Positions 48,578 through 57,973 of a DNA stretch of 64,000 nucleotides are shown here, piece by piece. The notes beneath the pieces were generated by a model. The model saw only the letters and a list, made by a program, of their open reading frames with translations. It was not told the origin of the DNA and ran no database searches. The stretch comes from Hydractinia symbiolongicarpus (lineage: Eukaryota; Cnidaria; Hydrozoa; Anthoathecata; Hydractiniidae): NCBI RefSeq assembly GCF_029227915.1, contig NC_079875.1, positions 22,065,001 to 22,129,000 of the forward strand, written 5' to 3'. Position 1 is the stretch's first letter. The number at the start of each line of letters is the position of its first letter. Position numbers and translations under genes: made by a program.

Positions 48578-49172
48578 ATGTTGGATGTCGTAAAGGACTC
48601 CCACACGGAAATCTTCACCGGCCCTACGTCTTGTGGAAAAACACAACGTGTTCTACATCTCCTCGAGCAGGAATATAAAAATCATTATCACAACATAGTC
48701 ATTTTATGCTCTATTATACGTAGGAACAGTACATATCTTGAAAGAGACTCGCTCTGGCGCGACGGCTATGTGTTCCTGATAGACCCCAAGGACCAGCTGT
48801 TTGAATGGATAGCGAAACTCTCCTCATTGTTGGCAGGGGAGTACACGTTGTTTGTGATTGACGACGTCATAGCTGATGAAAGCCTCGATAAGCGTCGACA
48901 GTCCCTGCTTGAGCTTGCAGTCAGTGGTAGGCATAGAAGGCACGGTCTATGGCTACTTACCCAAAGCTATACCGCCTTGCCTAAAAATCTGAGAAGACAG
49001 AAAAAAGCCCTGTTATTATGGTATCCACATGAACGCTCAGATATGAAAATGATAGATGAGAGACTAACATGATTTCGGACTGGGATGATATAAAAGCTAC
49101 CTGAAAAAGTCCAAGCATGCGTGCCTGTATGTGAGGTTGGAACATCCTAGGACTTGGAAGATTTTGGAGTGA
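48578..49172 (+). pseudogene. A32-like (FtsK/HerA) genome-packaging ATPase
   Basis: Polinton ATPases pump DNA into the capsid. The ATG (after GAAATAAA) opens 164 intact codons to 49072. Walker A is GPTSCGKT (residues 15-22), Walker B is LFVIDDVIAD (91-100), and WLLTQSYTALP (about 125-135) holds the sensor/glutamine of the family. DKRRQSLLELAVSGRHR is the expected helix before it. The last part (LKKSKHACLYVRLEHP to a stop at 49170-49172) is in another frame, so a frameshift lies between 49070 and 49100. Catalytic motifs are intact; only the tail is displaced. Identification is firm. Confidence 0.88.
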
Positions 49173-49214
49173 CTATGTTGAAATCCTCTGGCTTACGTTG
49201 TTGATAAGAGAAAG

Positions 49215-49944
49215 ATGCCGTTGCAGGTTAAGTTCAACGCAGAGACCATCGAAACACTGTCTAGCAATACAAATCAACCTATGTTCAAACGTGCCGACAT
49301 TGGCCGTTTTTTAGACATTGTTGACATAGCGCGCAGTTTTCAATATTTGGCCGAGGAAACTATAACAAGGCAAGAAACTGTGGGTCTGAAGGGCCAGGGT
49401 TGCACCCTGGGGATTTGGAAGAGGGAAAAATCCACATGATGTATTTGTCACATTGGATCAGGCATTGGAATTCATCCGTCGTTCCCGAAAGCCTAAGTCT
49501 GTGGGGCTAATCAAATGGCTAGCGCCAAGCCCTCGATGACAGAGATGATGCCGTCGCTATACTCGAGGATGATCTAGACGGCAGGGATAGTCAGCTCATG
49601 GTACTCGAGGACGAACTTAAGGTACAGGCTAAGGAGAATGCGAGACTTAAAGAAAGACATGTTCCGCATCGATATCAATATGATACCGTGCTATGTGTGG
49701 TTGATAAAAACGATCCTCATGAGCATGGAAAAAAGGCATACATAAGCACTATATGATCCGATGCCAGCGTAAGCCACTCAGCACAAGAATAAGCACCCTA
49801 AGGGCAATGTACCCTGAGATGACTTTAAGGAAACCGAAATGTGACAATCCGATTGCCGGTGCCTGGTGCCGATTCAGTAAGTTGAAAATAGCCTCATTTA
49901 GTGGTGGGTTCCCAACTCCTCCTATTGACCAGTTTGGTTTATAA
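49215..49944 (+). pseudogene. MSV199/BRO-like protein with DUF3627-type C-terminus, multiply frameshifted
   Basis: The first frame (49215-49439) carries MFKRADIGRFLDIVDIARSF, the signature of the MSV199 DNA-binding domain of insect and large DNA viruses, related to the BRO/KilA-N families. Its continuation in another frame is VFVTLDQALEFIRRSRKPKS. A coiled-coil linker (EDDLDGRDSQLMVLEDELK) follows. The C-terminal frame (49753-49944) reads MIRCQRKPLSTRISTLRAMY with a terminal WCRFSKLKIASF, similar to the C-terminal domain (DUF3627) seen with MSV199 proteins. At least three frame changes. Such proteins are thought to act in host or viral gene regulation; the role here is unknown. Confidence 0.65.
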
Positions 49945-49962
49945 GGCACTGAAATATAAAAA

Positions 49963-50345
49963 GATGATGATGAAAGAAGATGAAGATGAAAAGCAGATCT
50001 CCATATCGTCGTGGTTAAAAGGAACAAGTATGGGGCACTCTGTTACAAAATCATCAAGGATAAGGCATTGAAGTTTTCGGATTTGGCTGACTTGACAACA
50101 ATAAGCAATACCAATTTTCCTATACCGGATAGCCGATTGGTTGATATTGATTTGGATATCGAGCCCGATGTCATCAAAGGCATTGTTTATGGGTACCCAT
50201 TTTATACCGAGCCTATACTTTGCTGTATATAAGAGATCCGGGTAAGGAGTTGGAGGATGAATCTCTGCAGGTACTCCTGAAGATACTCTTTACCAATCCT
50301 TCACATGTTCCGGAGGTATCTGAACATCCTCCGGGATCGGCATGA
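49963..50345 (+). pseudogene. Polinton hypothetical protein, frameshifted
   Basis: From ATGATGATG after AAATATAAAAAG, a short acidic leader passes into a second frame (50011-50232: KIIKDKALKFSDLADLTTI, DIDLDIEPDVIKGIVYGY). A third frame follows to about 50345. Its last 55 bases overlap the antisense end of the integrase, so the true end may be earlier. No family recognised. Confidence 0.35.
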
Positions 50346-51271
50346 GCTCTACCGAAACAAAGCTCCTTTTAGGACCGTCTTTTAGGTAGTATAAAAACGA
50401 CTACCTGCTACTATGCGGTCCAACCTATACATCTTCCTACTCTAGAAAGTATTAGTGCTCCAGGCTGCAGGAGGTATAAGTACAATCCATCCTCAGGTAG
50501 GGGTTTCTCTTCGGGATATTCCTCGCTTTTTGCGAGTGGTATCTCATCCAGCTTGATCGCCTTGTTAGGTTTCATGCCAATCATGGTAGTCTTGGTATTG
50601 TTGAGACCCTTCACGATGGTATACAGATGCTTGACCCAAATGGTACTAGTCTCATCAGAAGCCAGCTCCTGGGCATCTTGTGGCTTAAAGAGCCTTTCCG
50701 CAAGGACCTTGTTGTAAGATTCCACAAATGCCGTGAATGTATGGTGGTATTTTGTGGTGACCCGCCTAATTTCAACCCCTTTACCCTCTAGTAGCTTGGT
50801 TACATCCGACTTAAATTCGCTACCGTTATCACACTGAAAAATCTTGGGGTAGTGTAAAGGTCCTGCTTTGTAGATATCTTTGATCGTCTCCGCAACCTCG
50901 CCGGCTTTCTTGGTTCGCAGGGGCCTCGCTACCTTGTATCTCGAGGCTACGTCAATGCCTGTCAGGATATATTTATAGGTGCTACCATGCAACCGATCAT
51001 GGGGCATGTAGAGTATATCAAACTGGTGAATTTCGTTGGGTGTTATAATGGTAAAATGGGGGTAGTGAATACGTTTTGGGCATCGAATATGTTTTAGCCA
51101 CAAGAGTTGACGGGATAGCCAGTGGATTACCTTCTTCTTGGGTAGGCCGGTTTCTGCAGCGAGCAAATTAATAGCCTTGCCCCCAATCCATAGATGCTCC
51201 AGAGTGTAGTATATATTGCTTAATCTTTCTGCTTCTTTATCGGTAACAACATGTGGTGATTTTTCTGACAT
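50290..51271 (-). pseudogene. Polinton retroviral-type (rve) integrase
   Basis: ATG at 51271 after ATAATAAAGAC; 286 codons open to 50411. An N-terminal helical region with IYYTLEHLWIGGKAI precedes the catalytic core: D85 in IHQFDILYMP, D148 in FQCDNGSEF and E184 in AFVESYNK, giving D-x62-D-x35-E. NNTKTTMIGMKPNKA lies after the core, as in Polinton integrases. The chromodomain-like tail is displaced: from about 50400 another frame reads YYLKDGPKRSFVSVELMPIP and ends at TAA 50290-50292. The core looks competent; one frameshift near 50430 spoils the C-terminus. It would insert the element and create the target duplication. Confidence 0.9.
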
Positions 51272-51360
51272 GTCTTTATTATATGTCAGAAAAAACGTTC
51301 TTACAGATATTTATATGCAATGAAGCCCAGTAGAGATAGGGAGCCAAGGACAACGTTAAC

Positions 51361-51699
51361 TCACAATCTTGCTGCTGCTTGGAAAGGGGTGTAAAAATCC
51401 TTCAATTGCGGGGCTTTCTTGCTTGAAGCGATGAAATACTGATACATACTATCGTCGAGTTCACGAAGGCTCTTACCGGCCTTTATTTGCAGTTCACGTT
51501 GCTCATTAAACCAATCAAGTTTGGCTTGCCTCTTCCGTATCCACTCTGCCTGTGCTGCATTTAATCGCTCTATCGCACGGTCATGACGCATGCGCTCCGC
51601 CTCGCCATGCCCTGCGAGTTTAGAAATTAGAACATTTGTACCTGAAAATGCGAGGGCGTGTATGGCCACACCTGCAACAATAACAGCTATTGTTGCCAT
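51361..51699 (-). CDS. Polinton conserved membrane/coiled-coil protein, 112 residues
   Basis: Intact frame; ATG after AATAAAGAGAC, seven bases past the stop of the HNH gene. The N-terminal hydrophobic helix (TIAVIVAGVAIHALAFSG) is followed by a charged helix (ERMRHDRAIERLNAAQAEW, RQAKLDWFNEQRELQ) and a short tail (QLKDFYTPFQ). I remember this pattern (NALAFSG then RHD/E..A...W...R...LDF) from many cnidarian Mavericks. Function is unknown; a capsid-inner or membrane role is possible. It is one of the few unbroken genes here. Confidence 0.6.
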   Translation of the reverse strand: MATIAVIVAGVAIHALAFSGTNVLISKLAGHGEAERMRHDRAIERLNAAQAEWIRKRQAKLDWFNEQRELQIKAGKSLRELDDSMYQYFIASSKKAPQLKDFYTPFQAAARL

Positions 51700-51705
51700 G
51701 TCTCT

Positions 51706-52903
51706 TTATTCTGAGACGACACGATTGCCCTTTGGCATGTTTTCACTTGCCCACATGGGTTGAGTGTTGGTGTAGTGCAATCTCCTACCAACCTTAACAA
51801 GCGTCGGATCATCGCCATTTTACGATAACGGAGCGGGATTTTGTGATCGATATGCCATCCCCTACGGCAATTGTCCCAAGTCATACCCTGGAAACCTGGG
51901 CTTCAATATGGGCCCACAGCGTAGCCATACCACAACCTAGGTACTCCTGGGAGCTGAGTTCCTTGTTTTTTTGTAAACCCTTGGGGGCTCGGCTGCTTAC
52001 ATTATGAGCTAGATGGCCGAGGGTGGGGGGTCGCAAATGGGGCAATATCGTCTCTGCTTTTCATGGTGGCAATACTGACTTTCCTTGCAGTCTTTGCAAT
52101 AGGTCCTTACCCTTTGTTGGGGGCAAATCTGGCTGCCTTTGCACTCTTTACAGGAGGACCTCACCCTTTGATGATGGCAATGCTTCCACCCTTACATTTT
52201 TTACATTGGGATCTCCTTTTTTCATGGTGGCAAATCTGACTTCCCCTGCATTCTTTACACTGGAACCTCAACCTTTCATGGTGGCAATGCTGAATTCCCT
52301 TACAGGCTTTGCAATAGGACCTCTGTTTTTTATGTTCACAGATGCTTCCACCCCCTCACTCTTTGCAGCGAGACCTCAACCTTTGATGATGGCAATGCTT
52401 CCACCCTTACATTCTTTATATTGGGATCTTCTTTTTTCATGGTGGCAAATCTGACTTACCCTGCATTCTTTACACTGGGACCTCAACCTTTCATGGTGGC
52501 AATACTGACTTCCCTTACAGTCTTTGCAATAGGACCTCTGTTTTTCATGTTCACAGATGCTTCCACCCCCGCACTCTTTGCAGCGAGACCTCAACCTTTG
52601 ATGATGGCATATGCTTCCACCCTTACATTCTTTACATTGGGATCTCCTTTTTTCATAGTGGCAAATCCGAATTCCCCTGCATTCTTTACACGTTGATCTT
52701 TGCCTTTCATGTTCACAAATTGCACCTCCCCCACAGTCCTTGCAACGGGATCTCTGCCTTTGATGCAGGCATTTTGTACGCTCCTTTGATGTCTTGTCTA
52801 CGTTTAAGCACTTGATGCACATTTTTGTTGGTTGACCGTCGCGTTTGATCCTAAAATTTTCTAAAGATAAAGAGAATTTACATTTCAGGCAGCTCTTTTC
52901 CAT
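51706..52903 (-). pseudogene. Zinc-repeat HNH endonuclease, frameshifted
   Basis: The N-terminus (52903-52376) starts with a CLKC...CIKCL module, then repeats an 18-residue zinc unit of the form CxHEKxRSxCKxCxGG (for example CEHERQRSTCKECRG). Repeats continue in other frames to about 52060. Then follows ELSSQEYLGCG and WAHIEAQ, then TWDNCRRGWHIDHKIPLRY, the HNH core, and finally LHYTNTQPMWASENMPKGNR in the next frame, ending at 51706. The same order (Cys/His repeats then a 'YLGC...F..HIE...GM.W..YG.WHIDHI.PL' nuclease) is known in large DNA viruses. Two or more frameshifts. A 216-base block (12 repeats x 18 aa scale: four units) is duplicated at DNA level. Role in the element unknown. Confidence 0.75.
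52168..52600 (-). repeat. 216-bp tandem duplication within the zinc repeats
   Basis: The segment from TGATGATGGCAATGCTTCCA at 52168 reappears 216 bases later at 52384 with few differences. 216 bases equal four 18-residue zinc units, so the duplication is in frame and enlarges the repeat domain. The 54-base periodicity also keeps the opposite strand open (52023-52454, 52421-52696); those frames are shadows. Confidence 0.8.
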
Positions 52904-52949
52904 GTTGACTCGTTTTTGCCCTTAGAGACAAACACGAGTTTTTGGTCAT

Positions 52950-54162
52950 TTAATACTCCACGCCATGAAACCTACCACATAAGATGTTTAATTGAGCGTC
53001 TTGAAGCAAGTAAACGTAGCATCTGAAATCCCCGGCTCCGTCGGGTATTTTGGTAATGTGCAGGGCTATGCCATCACTAAGGCGTTGTAAGGGCCTTCCA
53101 CTACCATGCAGGGTATCGTTCATTGAAAAATTAACCTATGGTCACATTCGAGTCATGGCTACTGAAAACATTGAAAATCTGTTTGAGGTGGTCATTGGAA
53201 AGCATGGCAATGCTATACAGTTCATTAGGCTCCCCTTCCACCGTCACACTTATCCTCTCAATCTTGGGGTTGTAGAAAACTTCATTGACACCGGCATAGG
53301 GCTTCACTTTTCCAGGGTCTATGAAGAGTAGCAAGACACCTTTGAGACTCCTGGCCGGGTTATTTAGCTGAAGGTTATATAAGGTGTCCTCAGCCTTTTT
53401 CATAGTCACCACCTTGCTTCTTAGGATTCGTTCATAGGGTAGTGCCAATCTTGCATACCTTGACACCATCGCACCCGCGAGACCTTCATGGGTAATCTTG
53501 TCAAATTCAACCTTGTTGTTGCTAATTTTATACGCAGCGTCAACCGCCTTGGCTGCCGTGCTTCCCGAGGCTGCTGTCCCTGCATCTTTGATGACGTCAC
53601 CATAAGCCGCAAAATGTATCACAAACTGCAGCCTGTCATGGAGGCCCGCTGGATAAAGGGGGAGATCTCTTGTCAACTCAAACATTATACCCAAGGGTAT
53701 ACAGAAGGTGTTGCCATACGCCGCGGCAATCACCTTTTATTCATCCGTCCCAACGTGATTACTAGCTTTGGTCCCGTCGTTCGGGTTGATGCCGTCCAGT
53801 ATGAGGTTGTTGTGCTGATCGAACTTGGGTAGCCAAAGGTCCCGGTATACTGCCAGGGTATTATAATCAGATATATTTTGTACTTCCTCGCTGTCCAACT
53901 ATATGCGTAGGTTCTTCACCAGGCTTTTGCCTATATTCGACACGATCGTACGCTTTGTATTGGTTTCTGTCAGCGTCAGGTCAAATAGAAGCTTGAGACT
54001 ACCCGGAAAAATGACATCATTCTGAGGCATATTTGGGATGTCAACATATAAGTCTCCATTCTGGTTGATGAATGAGGGGATGTGACTTACCTGAAACCTT
54101 TGGTTCCTGCCCTTGATACCGAAAAACTGCTTCGCCTCTGCGTATGGATCCAGAGTAGGCAT
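52950..54162 (-). pseudogene. Polinton major capsid protein (double jelly-roll), frameshifted
   Basis: The capsid shell protein of Polintons. ATG at 54162 after TATAATAAAATTA. The first frame (to 53899) gives AKQFFGIKGRNQRFQVSHIP and LYVDIPNMPQNDVIFPGSLK, then VSNIGKSLVKNLRI, a typical N-terminal sheet. The middle frame (to 53131) carries LPLYPAGLHDRLQFVI, FDKITHEGLAGAMVSRYARL and LLLFIDPGKVKPYAG. The C-terminal frame ends FRCYVYLLQDAQLNILCGRF with TAA at 52950-52952. About 404 codons in total, with at least three frame changes (near 53900, 53740 and 53130). The family assignment rests on these conserved blocks and on the Polinton setting. Confidence 0.82.
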
Positions 54163-54194
54163 TAATTTTATTATATAGGGAAATCTTTAAATAA
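54163..54194. promoter_or_regulatory. Short divergent spacer between capsid and 54195 genes
   Basis: Only 32 bases separate two opposite ATGs. It contains TATATAATAAAATTA toward the capsid gene and TTTAAATAA toward the forward gene, so the two start motifs share one AT-rich spacer. Confidence 0.5.
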
Positions 54195-55395
54195 ATGTCA
54201 ACTAATCCAGTATTTGATCACAATCTTCCGGATGAGGAGGGCGGGAGGGATGATAAACCCGATACTACGTAAAAACTTCCATCAACGCCAAAAATTCCGA
54301 CAACGCTGGGGTCTTCAAGAGAACAACAGGGTGTCCCGGGGTCTCACCTTTCAGAGCAGAGGCAAAAACTACGAAAATCAAAGGTTGACGAGCTCTACGA
54401 ATGTCTTAGTCAGGATCCGAGGCTAGGGAAGCCTATTACTATACCTTACGATGAGTTTAGGGTGGAAGGGAAACGCCTTTTTTCAACGATATAGACCTTA
54501 CGGCATTAATTACAAAGGATAAGGGTGGGCTGCGTGCTGCTGGGGTGATGATTAGGAGATTGAAGGTAGATCTCGTGCGAGCCCTAGGTTTTCTGGACTA
54601 TGTTACTACACCCAACAGGAGTACACCCAAGGCAGCAGCCCAGGCACTTGGGCAAAAGTTTGATGACATTTTGGATGATGATATCATTTCGATGGATTCG
54701 GTAGAGGAATTTGTAGATGCCACGGAGAACTTTATCCAAGAAACTTCATTTGGCGGTACCGACGAAGTTCTCACCGAACGTGAAATAAGAGGGTTTAAGC
54801 AAGATGGTCTTATATGATAGCGAAATTAGCAATGCAGAGAACGAGGTGAAGAAGCGTGAGAGGCAGAAGGCCAGGGCAAACGGAAGTCAAAGAGCCGAGC
54901 TTGGGAGGAAAATAGCAGGTTTTGAGGAAAAAATTGAAAAATTGAACGATTTAAAAGTGGCCGCGCAGGACGCTCATGGCTTACTTTCCTCCAAGATTTA
55001 CAGCCAGTTAAAGGTCATCAAGGAAAAAATGATGAAAATTGTCGGAGATGACACGTCCCTGCTGGAGAAGCTAAAGATACTCTTCAAAGAGCAGGGTATA
55101 ACCATAGGCAGTATAATCTCTGCTATTGGTCTACTGATAAGCACCATCGTGCTATCCGTTACAGGAGGAGGTGCCGCCGGGGGTGCCACTGTAGGTGCCG
55201 CAGGGAAATGGTTTGTAGAGAAACAGCTTGAAATACCTAGCAGGTAAGGTAGGTGGTGCATTACCCGGGATTATGGGTGCCATAGTCTCCTTCTTTCTGA
55301 GGGTAGCGTCAACCATCGTCGAGTATGCAGCCAGGCACCTGTATATGGCCATCGCGACCGCTACCGGGTTTGTCGTGCTCTATATCAGGAAATAG
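54195..55395 (+). pseudogene. Polinton coiled-coil protein with C-terminal membrane segments, frameshifted
   Basis: ATG after TTTAAATAA. A disordered proline/serine leader is cut by a TAA near 54270, then KSKVDELYECLSQDPRLGKP in the same frame. After a shift, LITKDKGGLRAAGVM, LVRALGFLDYVTT and FGGTDEVLTEREIRGFKQDG. Another shift leads (54804-55247) to a long coiled coil (SEISNAENEVKKRERQKARA) and then FKEQGITIGSIISAIGLLIS, a glycine-rich run, and a last frame ending LPGIMGAIVSFFLRV and VLYIRK-stop. I recall this order, especially 'FREQGITI.SI..A.G' and 'ALPGIIGAIISW', from cnidarian Mavericks. Hydrophobic end segments suggest membrane insertion, perhaps during entry or assembly; that is inference. 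Confidence 0.6.
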
Positions 55396-55397
55396 GT

Positions 55398-56579
55398 CTA
55401 TTTTTTAAGCCATATATAGGCAATGATAATGCTTACCCCTATCGTGATTAACGCAGTCTTGGTATCCTCAAGTTGGTTTTGTGGGGGTTGTTCAGGTATG
55501 GTGGGTGGTATGGTATGTTTTGGAGGTGTAATAGGCGTGGCATGCTCAGGAGGCATTGGAGGTATAGTATGCCTGGGAGGTATAGGAGGTTTAGTATGCT
55601 TGGGTGGTTTGATAATATTCTTGAGAAGTGCGGCAGCCGCATGCCTCACAATAGGCTTGTTATTCAGGTCAAGCCGGATACCGATGATGAAATTAGCTGG
55701 CGCAATCAAAATGTTGTTGTTATACCTTACAATTTTGCCTATGCGCAAGTTCATGTCGGACGGCAACATGTACACGCTATGCATGACGGCAAAATTCACC
55801 GGAGTTAGGGCATATTGCAGCACTTTTTGGAATTCGGTTATATCATGGGATACGTTCTCCCGACGTTGGACCATGGCTTCAAATTTTCGCAATAGGATCT
55901 GCCTTGCTGTGTAGTTGTCTGCACCGTACCCTAGAAGGGATGCCTTGGCTCCTGCCTGAGACCCAAGTAACAGCACCACGTAGACGCGAATACTCTCGCT
56001 TAGCTTAGTGAGGCCTGACGACGTCAAACCCTGACTTGTGGGGATAATGAACTTGGCCAAATTCCCATCAACTTGCGGCCACCAGGACCCGTTTGTGAGT
56101 GATGACATGACTGCCTTAAACTTATACAAAGCGTTAAGATCTGCACCGTATTCGCGACAGACTTATTCATAGCCTGAGCTGCTACAGGGGTTTTTATACT
56201 GCGAGAACAATCATCATACGGCATGGGTACTTTCATTCTTGCCAGAATATGACGCATGTAGTAGTACACGTGAAATTTGAAGATTGAATTGATAAGGAAT
56301 ACTGAACCCGTCATGTGCTTGGCACAGATGCCTAATGCGGTATATGCACAGTGTGTGGCAAAACTTACCTGAATGTTCCTTCCACCCCAGTTGAACGGGG
56401 TCATCAAGGTAGGTTGTTGGAACTTTGATGGCATATTTTCTAAATTCGGGAAAGACCACGGAAATATGGGACCCTGTGGACACGTAGAGGTCCTGGTGAT
56501 CAAGATTTGTAATACCTAGTGGCCATTCTCCCCTGCAACTTTTGTACTTTGCCTTAGGGTTGTACGAATATATGTTCAT
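55398..56579 (-). pseudogene. Polinton structural-type protein with proline repeats and C-terminal membrane anchor, frameshifted
   Basis: ATG at 56579 within the tiny divergent spacer. Blocks in order: YSYNPKAKYKSCRGEWPLGI, LYVSTGSHISVVFPEFRKYA; then in the next frame GGRNIQVSFATHCAYTALGI, GSVFLINSIFKFHVYYYMRH and MPYDDCSRSIK; then in the third frame (55398-56129) SQGLTSSGLTKLSESIRVYV, HDITEFQKVLQYAL and a run of PPKHT/IPPxPP repeats. It ends with a membrane helix (ALITIGVSIIIAYIWL) and KK-stop, two bases from the end of the convergent gene. Two frameshifts. I recall the WPLG...VFP...ATHCAYT blocks from other Mavericks; function is unassigned, possibly capsid-associated. Confidence 0.6.
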
Positions 56580-56597
56580 CCTTTCTTTAAACAAAGG
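56580..56597. promoter_or_regulatory. 18-bp near-palindromic divergent start region
   Basis: CCTTTCTTTAAACAAAGG separates two opposite ATGs. It is its own reverse complement except for one base pair (C/G swap), so both genes see TTTAAANAAAGG-ATG. There is no room for separate promoters. Confidence 0.6.
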
Positions 56598-57269
56598 ATG
56601 AAACAACTGTACATCACCGACATTGAAAAGCCCACTATATTTGAAGACTACCTCAGACAGGATACACGTATAGCTCTGAAATCCATCAGTATTAGACCTA
56701 CATGGCATAACCTGTATAGCAATAACGACTTTACCATACGTAAAGTGGGGCCTGACCAGAGGATGACTCTGATCGAGATCATGAATGGTTTATATAGGAT
56801 AGAAGATATTGAGAGTATCGTCAATAGCCAAGCAGAAGATAAGATCAAGCTTTTTGTCCTGAAAAAATGGACTCTGTAGGCTTCGTGTCAGCGATGGGTA
56901 TACGGTAGTGATTCATCGACCATTGCAGAAGCTTTTGGGCCTACCCTACGACCCTGCAAAAATGTATTACATGAGCAGGTGACCATGATGCCTTCTACAA
57001 GACAGACGTGTATCATAGGCTTAGACGCGTTTGTCCGCAGTTGGATGAAGACGACTGCCTGCTTGATGGCAAAAAGTCTAAAATTCTGGCCTTACTTTCC
57101 ACTAAGGAGCTAAACGCTTGGGGGATATGTTAACCTGGAGTTTTGATACCCCTGTTTACCTCGCTCTGACGAGATCTACGGACCGTCTCGAGTTCATGTT
57201 AACAGACGTCTATAACCATGAGAAGAACGTTAGTTCACCGGCCTAATCATGTGCATTCTCATAGAATAA
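56598..57269 (+). pseudogene. Candidate Polinton minor capsid (penton-like) protein, frameshifted
   Basis: The first frame (56598-56879) begins MKQLYITDIEKPTIFEDYLR and includes ALKSISIRPTWHNLYSNNDF and TLIEIMNGLYRIEDIESIV. Then in changing frames come GYTVVIHRPLQKLLGLPYD, FYKTDVYHRLRRVCPQLDED, KILALLSTKEL and YLALTRSTDRLEFMLTDVYN. The last frame stops at TAA 57267-57269, one base before the next ATG. These blocks are strongly conserved in cnidarian Mavericks as I remember them. The size of about 220 residues and predominance of short strands would suit a single jelly-roll minor capsid protein, but I see no decisive motif. At least three frame changes. Confidence 0.6.
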
Positions 57270-57861
57270 ATGAGTGATATATCTAAGCTGTACCCAAATC
57301 TACCGAGTGCACCTGCGCAGGGCGCCGATATGCAGGAAGGACAGGTCTTTAGGTTAAAAAAGATTGAGGAAATAGAGGTATATCTGCGAGAGGAAATCAA
57401 GCAGCGGAACAGGCTTGCCAAGAAGTTTAAAATGCGTAATACGTGGGTACGCTTCTGTGACCACGGACTGCTTGGCGTGAGCGTGATTACTTCGGAGCTT
57501 TGGGATAAGAGCTATAGCCTCGGGCCTAGGAGTCCCCTTGGCCTGTGCCATAGGGGGACTCGCGATTGCAGCTGGAATAGGTCAAGCCGGTCTCCGGAAC
57601 GCTTCAAAACGGCTCCGTGTCAAATCCAAGAAACATGAAGGTATCAGGCTACTTGCCGAAAGTAAACTGAACTCTATCGTCGATCTGATCAGCAAGGCAA
57701 TGGAGAATGGTATAATCAGTGATAGCCATGAAAAGGAGAGGTATATGCTATTAAAGGAACAGATGCGCCAACGCTTTAATAGGATTGTGAATAGCATCAA
57801 CGAACAAGAGCGTGACCAGCTTGTTTCGAAAGGCCGAGGGAAGGTAAGAGGGAAAAGATGA
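57270..57861 (+). pseudogene. Polinton glycine-rich/coiled-coil protein, frameshifted
   Basis: ATG directly after the previous stop (TAA-ATG), preceded by GAATAA. N-terminal text MSDISKLYPNLPSAPAQG and FRLKKIEEIEVYLREEI; after a shift near 57530, CAIGGLAIAAGIGQAGL (a small-residue membrane-type helix), then HEGIRLLAESKLNSIVDLIS and MRQRFNRIVNSINEQERDQL, ending in a lysine/glycine-rich tail at 57861. The 'MSDI..LYP.LP.AP' opening and 'KHE.I.LLAE.KLN.I..LISKA' block recur in cnidarian Mavericks as I recall. Function unknown; membrane association is likely. Confidence 0.6.
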
Positions 57862-57973
57862 AATTTTAAAAAAACTGCAATCTGTGCAGTATGCAAGCTC
57901 TATGTAGACACACCTCCTGCTTACAGCCCTTAATTTAATATATTTTTGTATGGCCTATAAAATACATGCTTTT
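57862..57973. other. Convergent spacer
   Basis: About 110 AT-rich bases between two convergent genes with AATTTAATATATTTTT; probably shared 3' ends. Confidence 0.4.

Noticed and set aside
52023-52696. Two forward frames opposite the zinc-repeat gene
   Set aside because: Antisense shadows kept open by the 54-base repeat period.
55423-55914. 163-residue forward frame rich in glycine and cysteine
   Set aside because: Antisense to the proline-repeat protein; the glycine runs mirror the proline codons.
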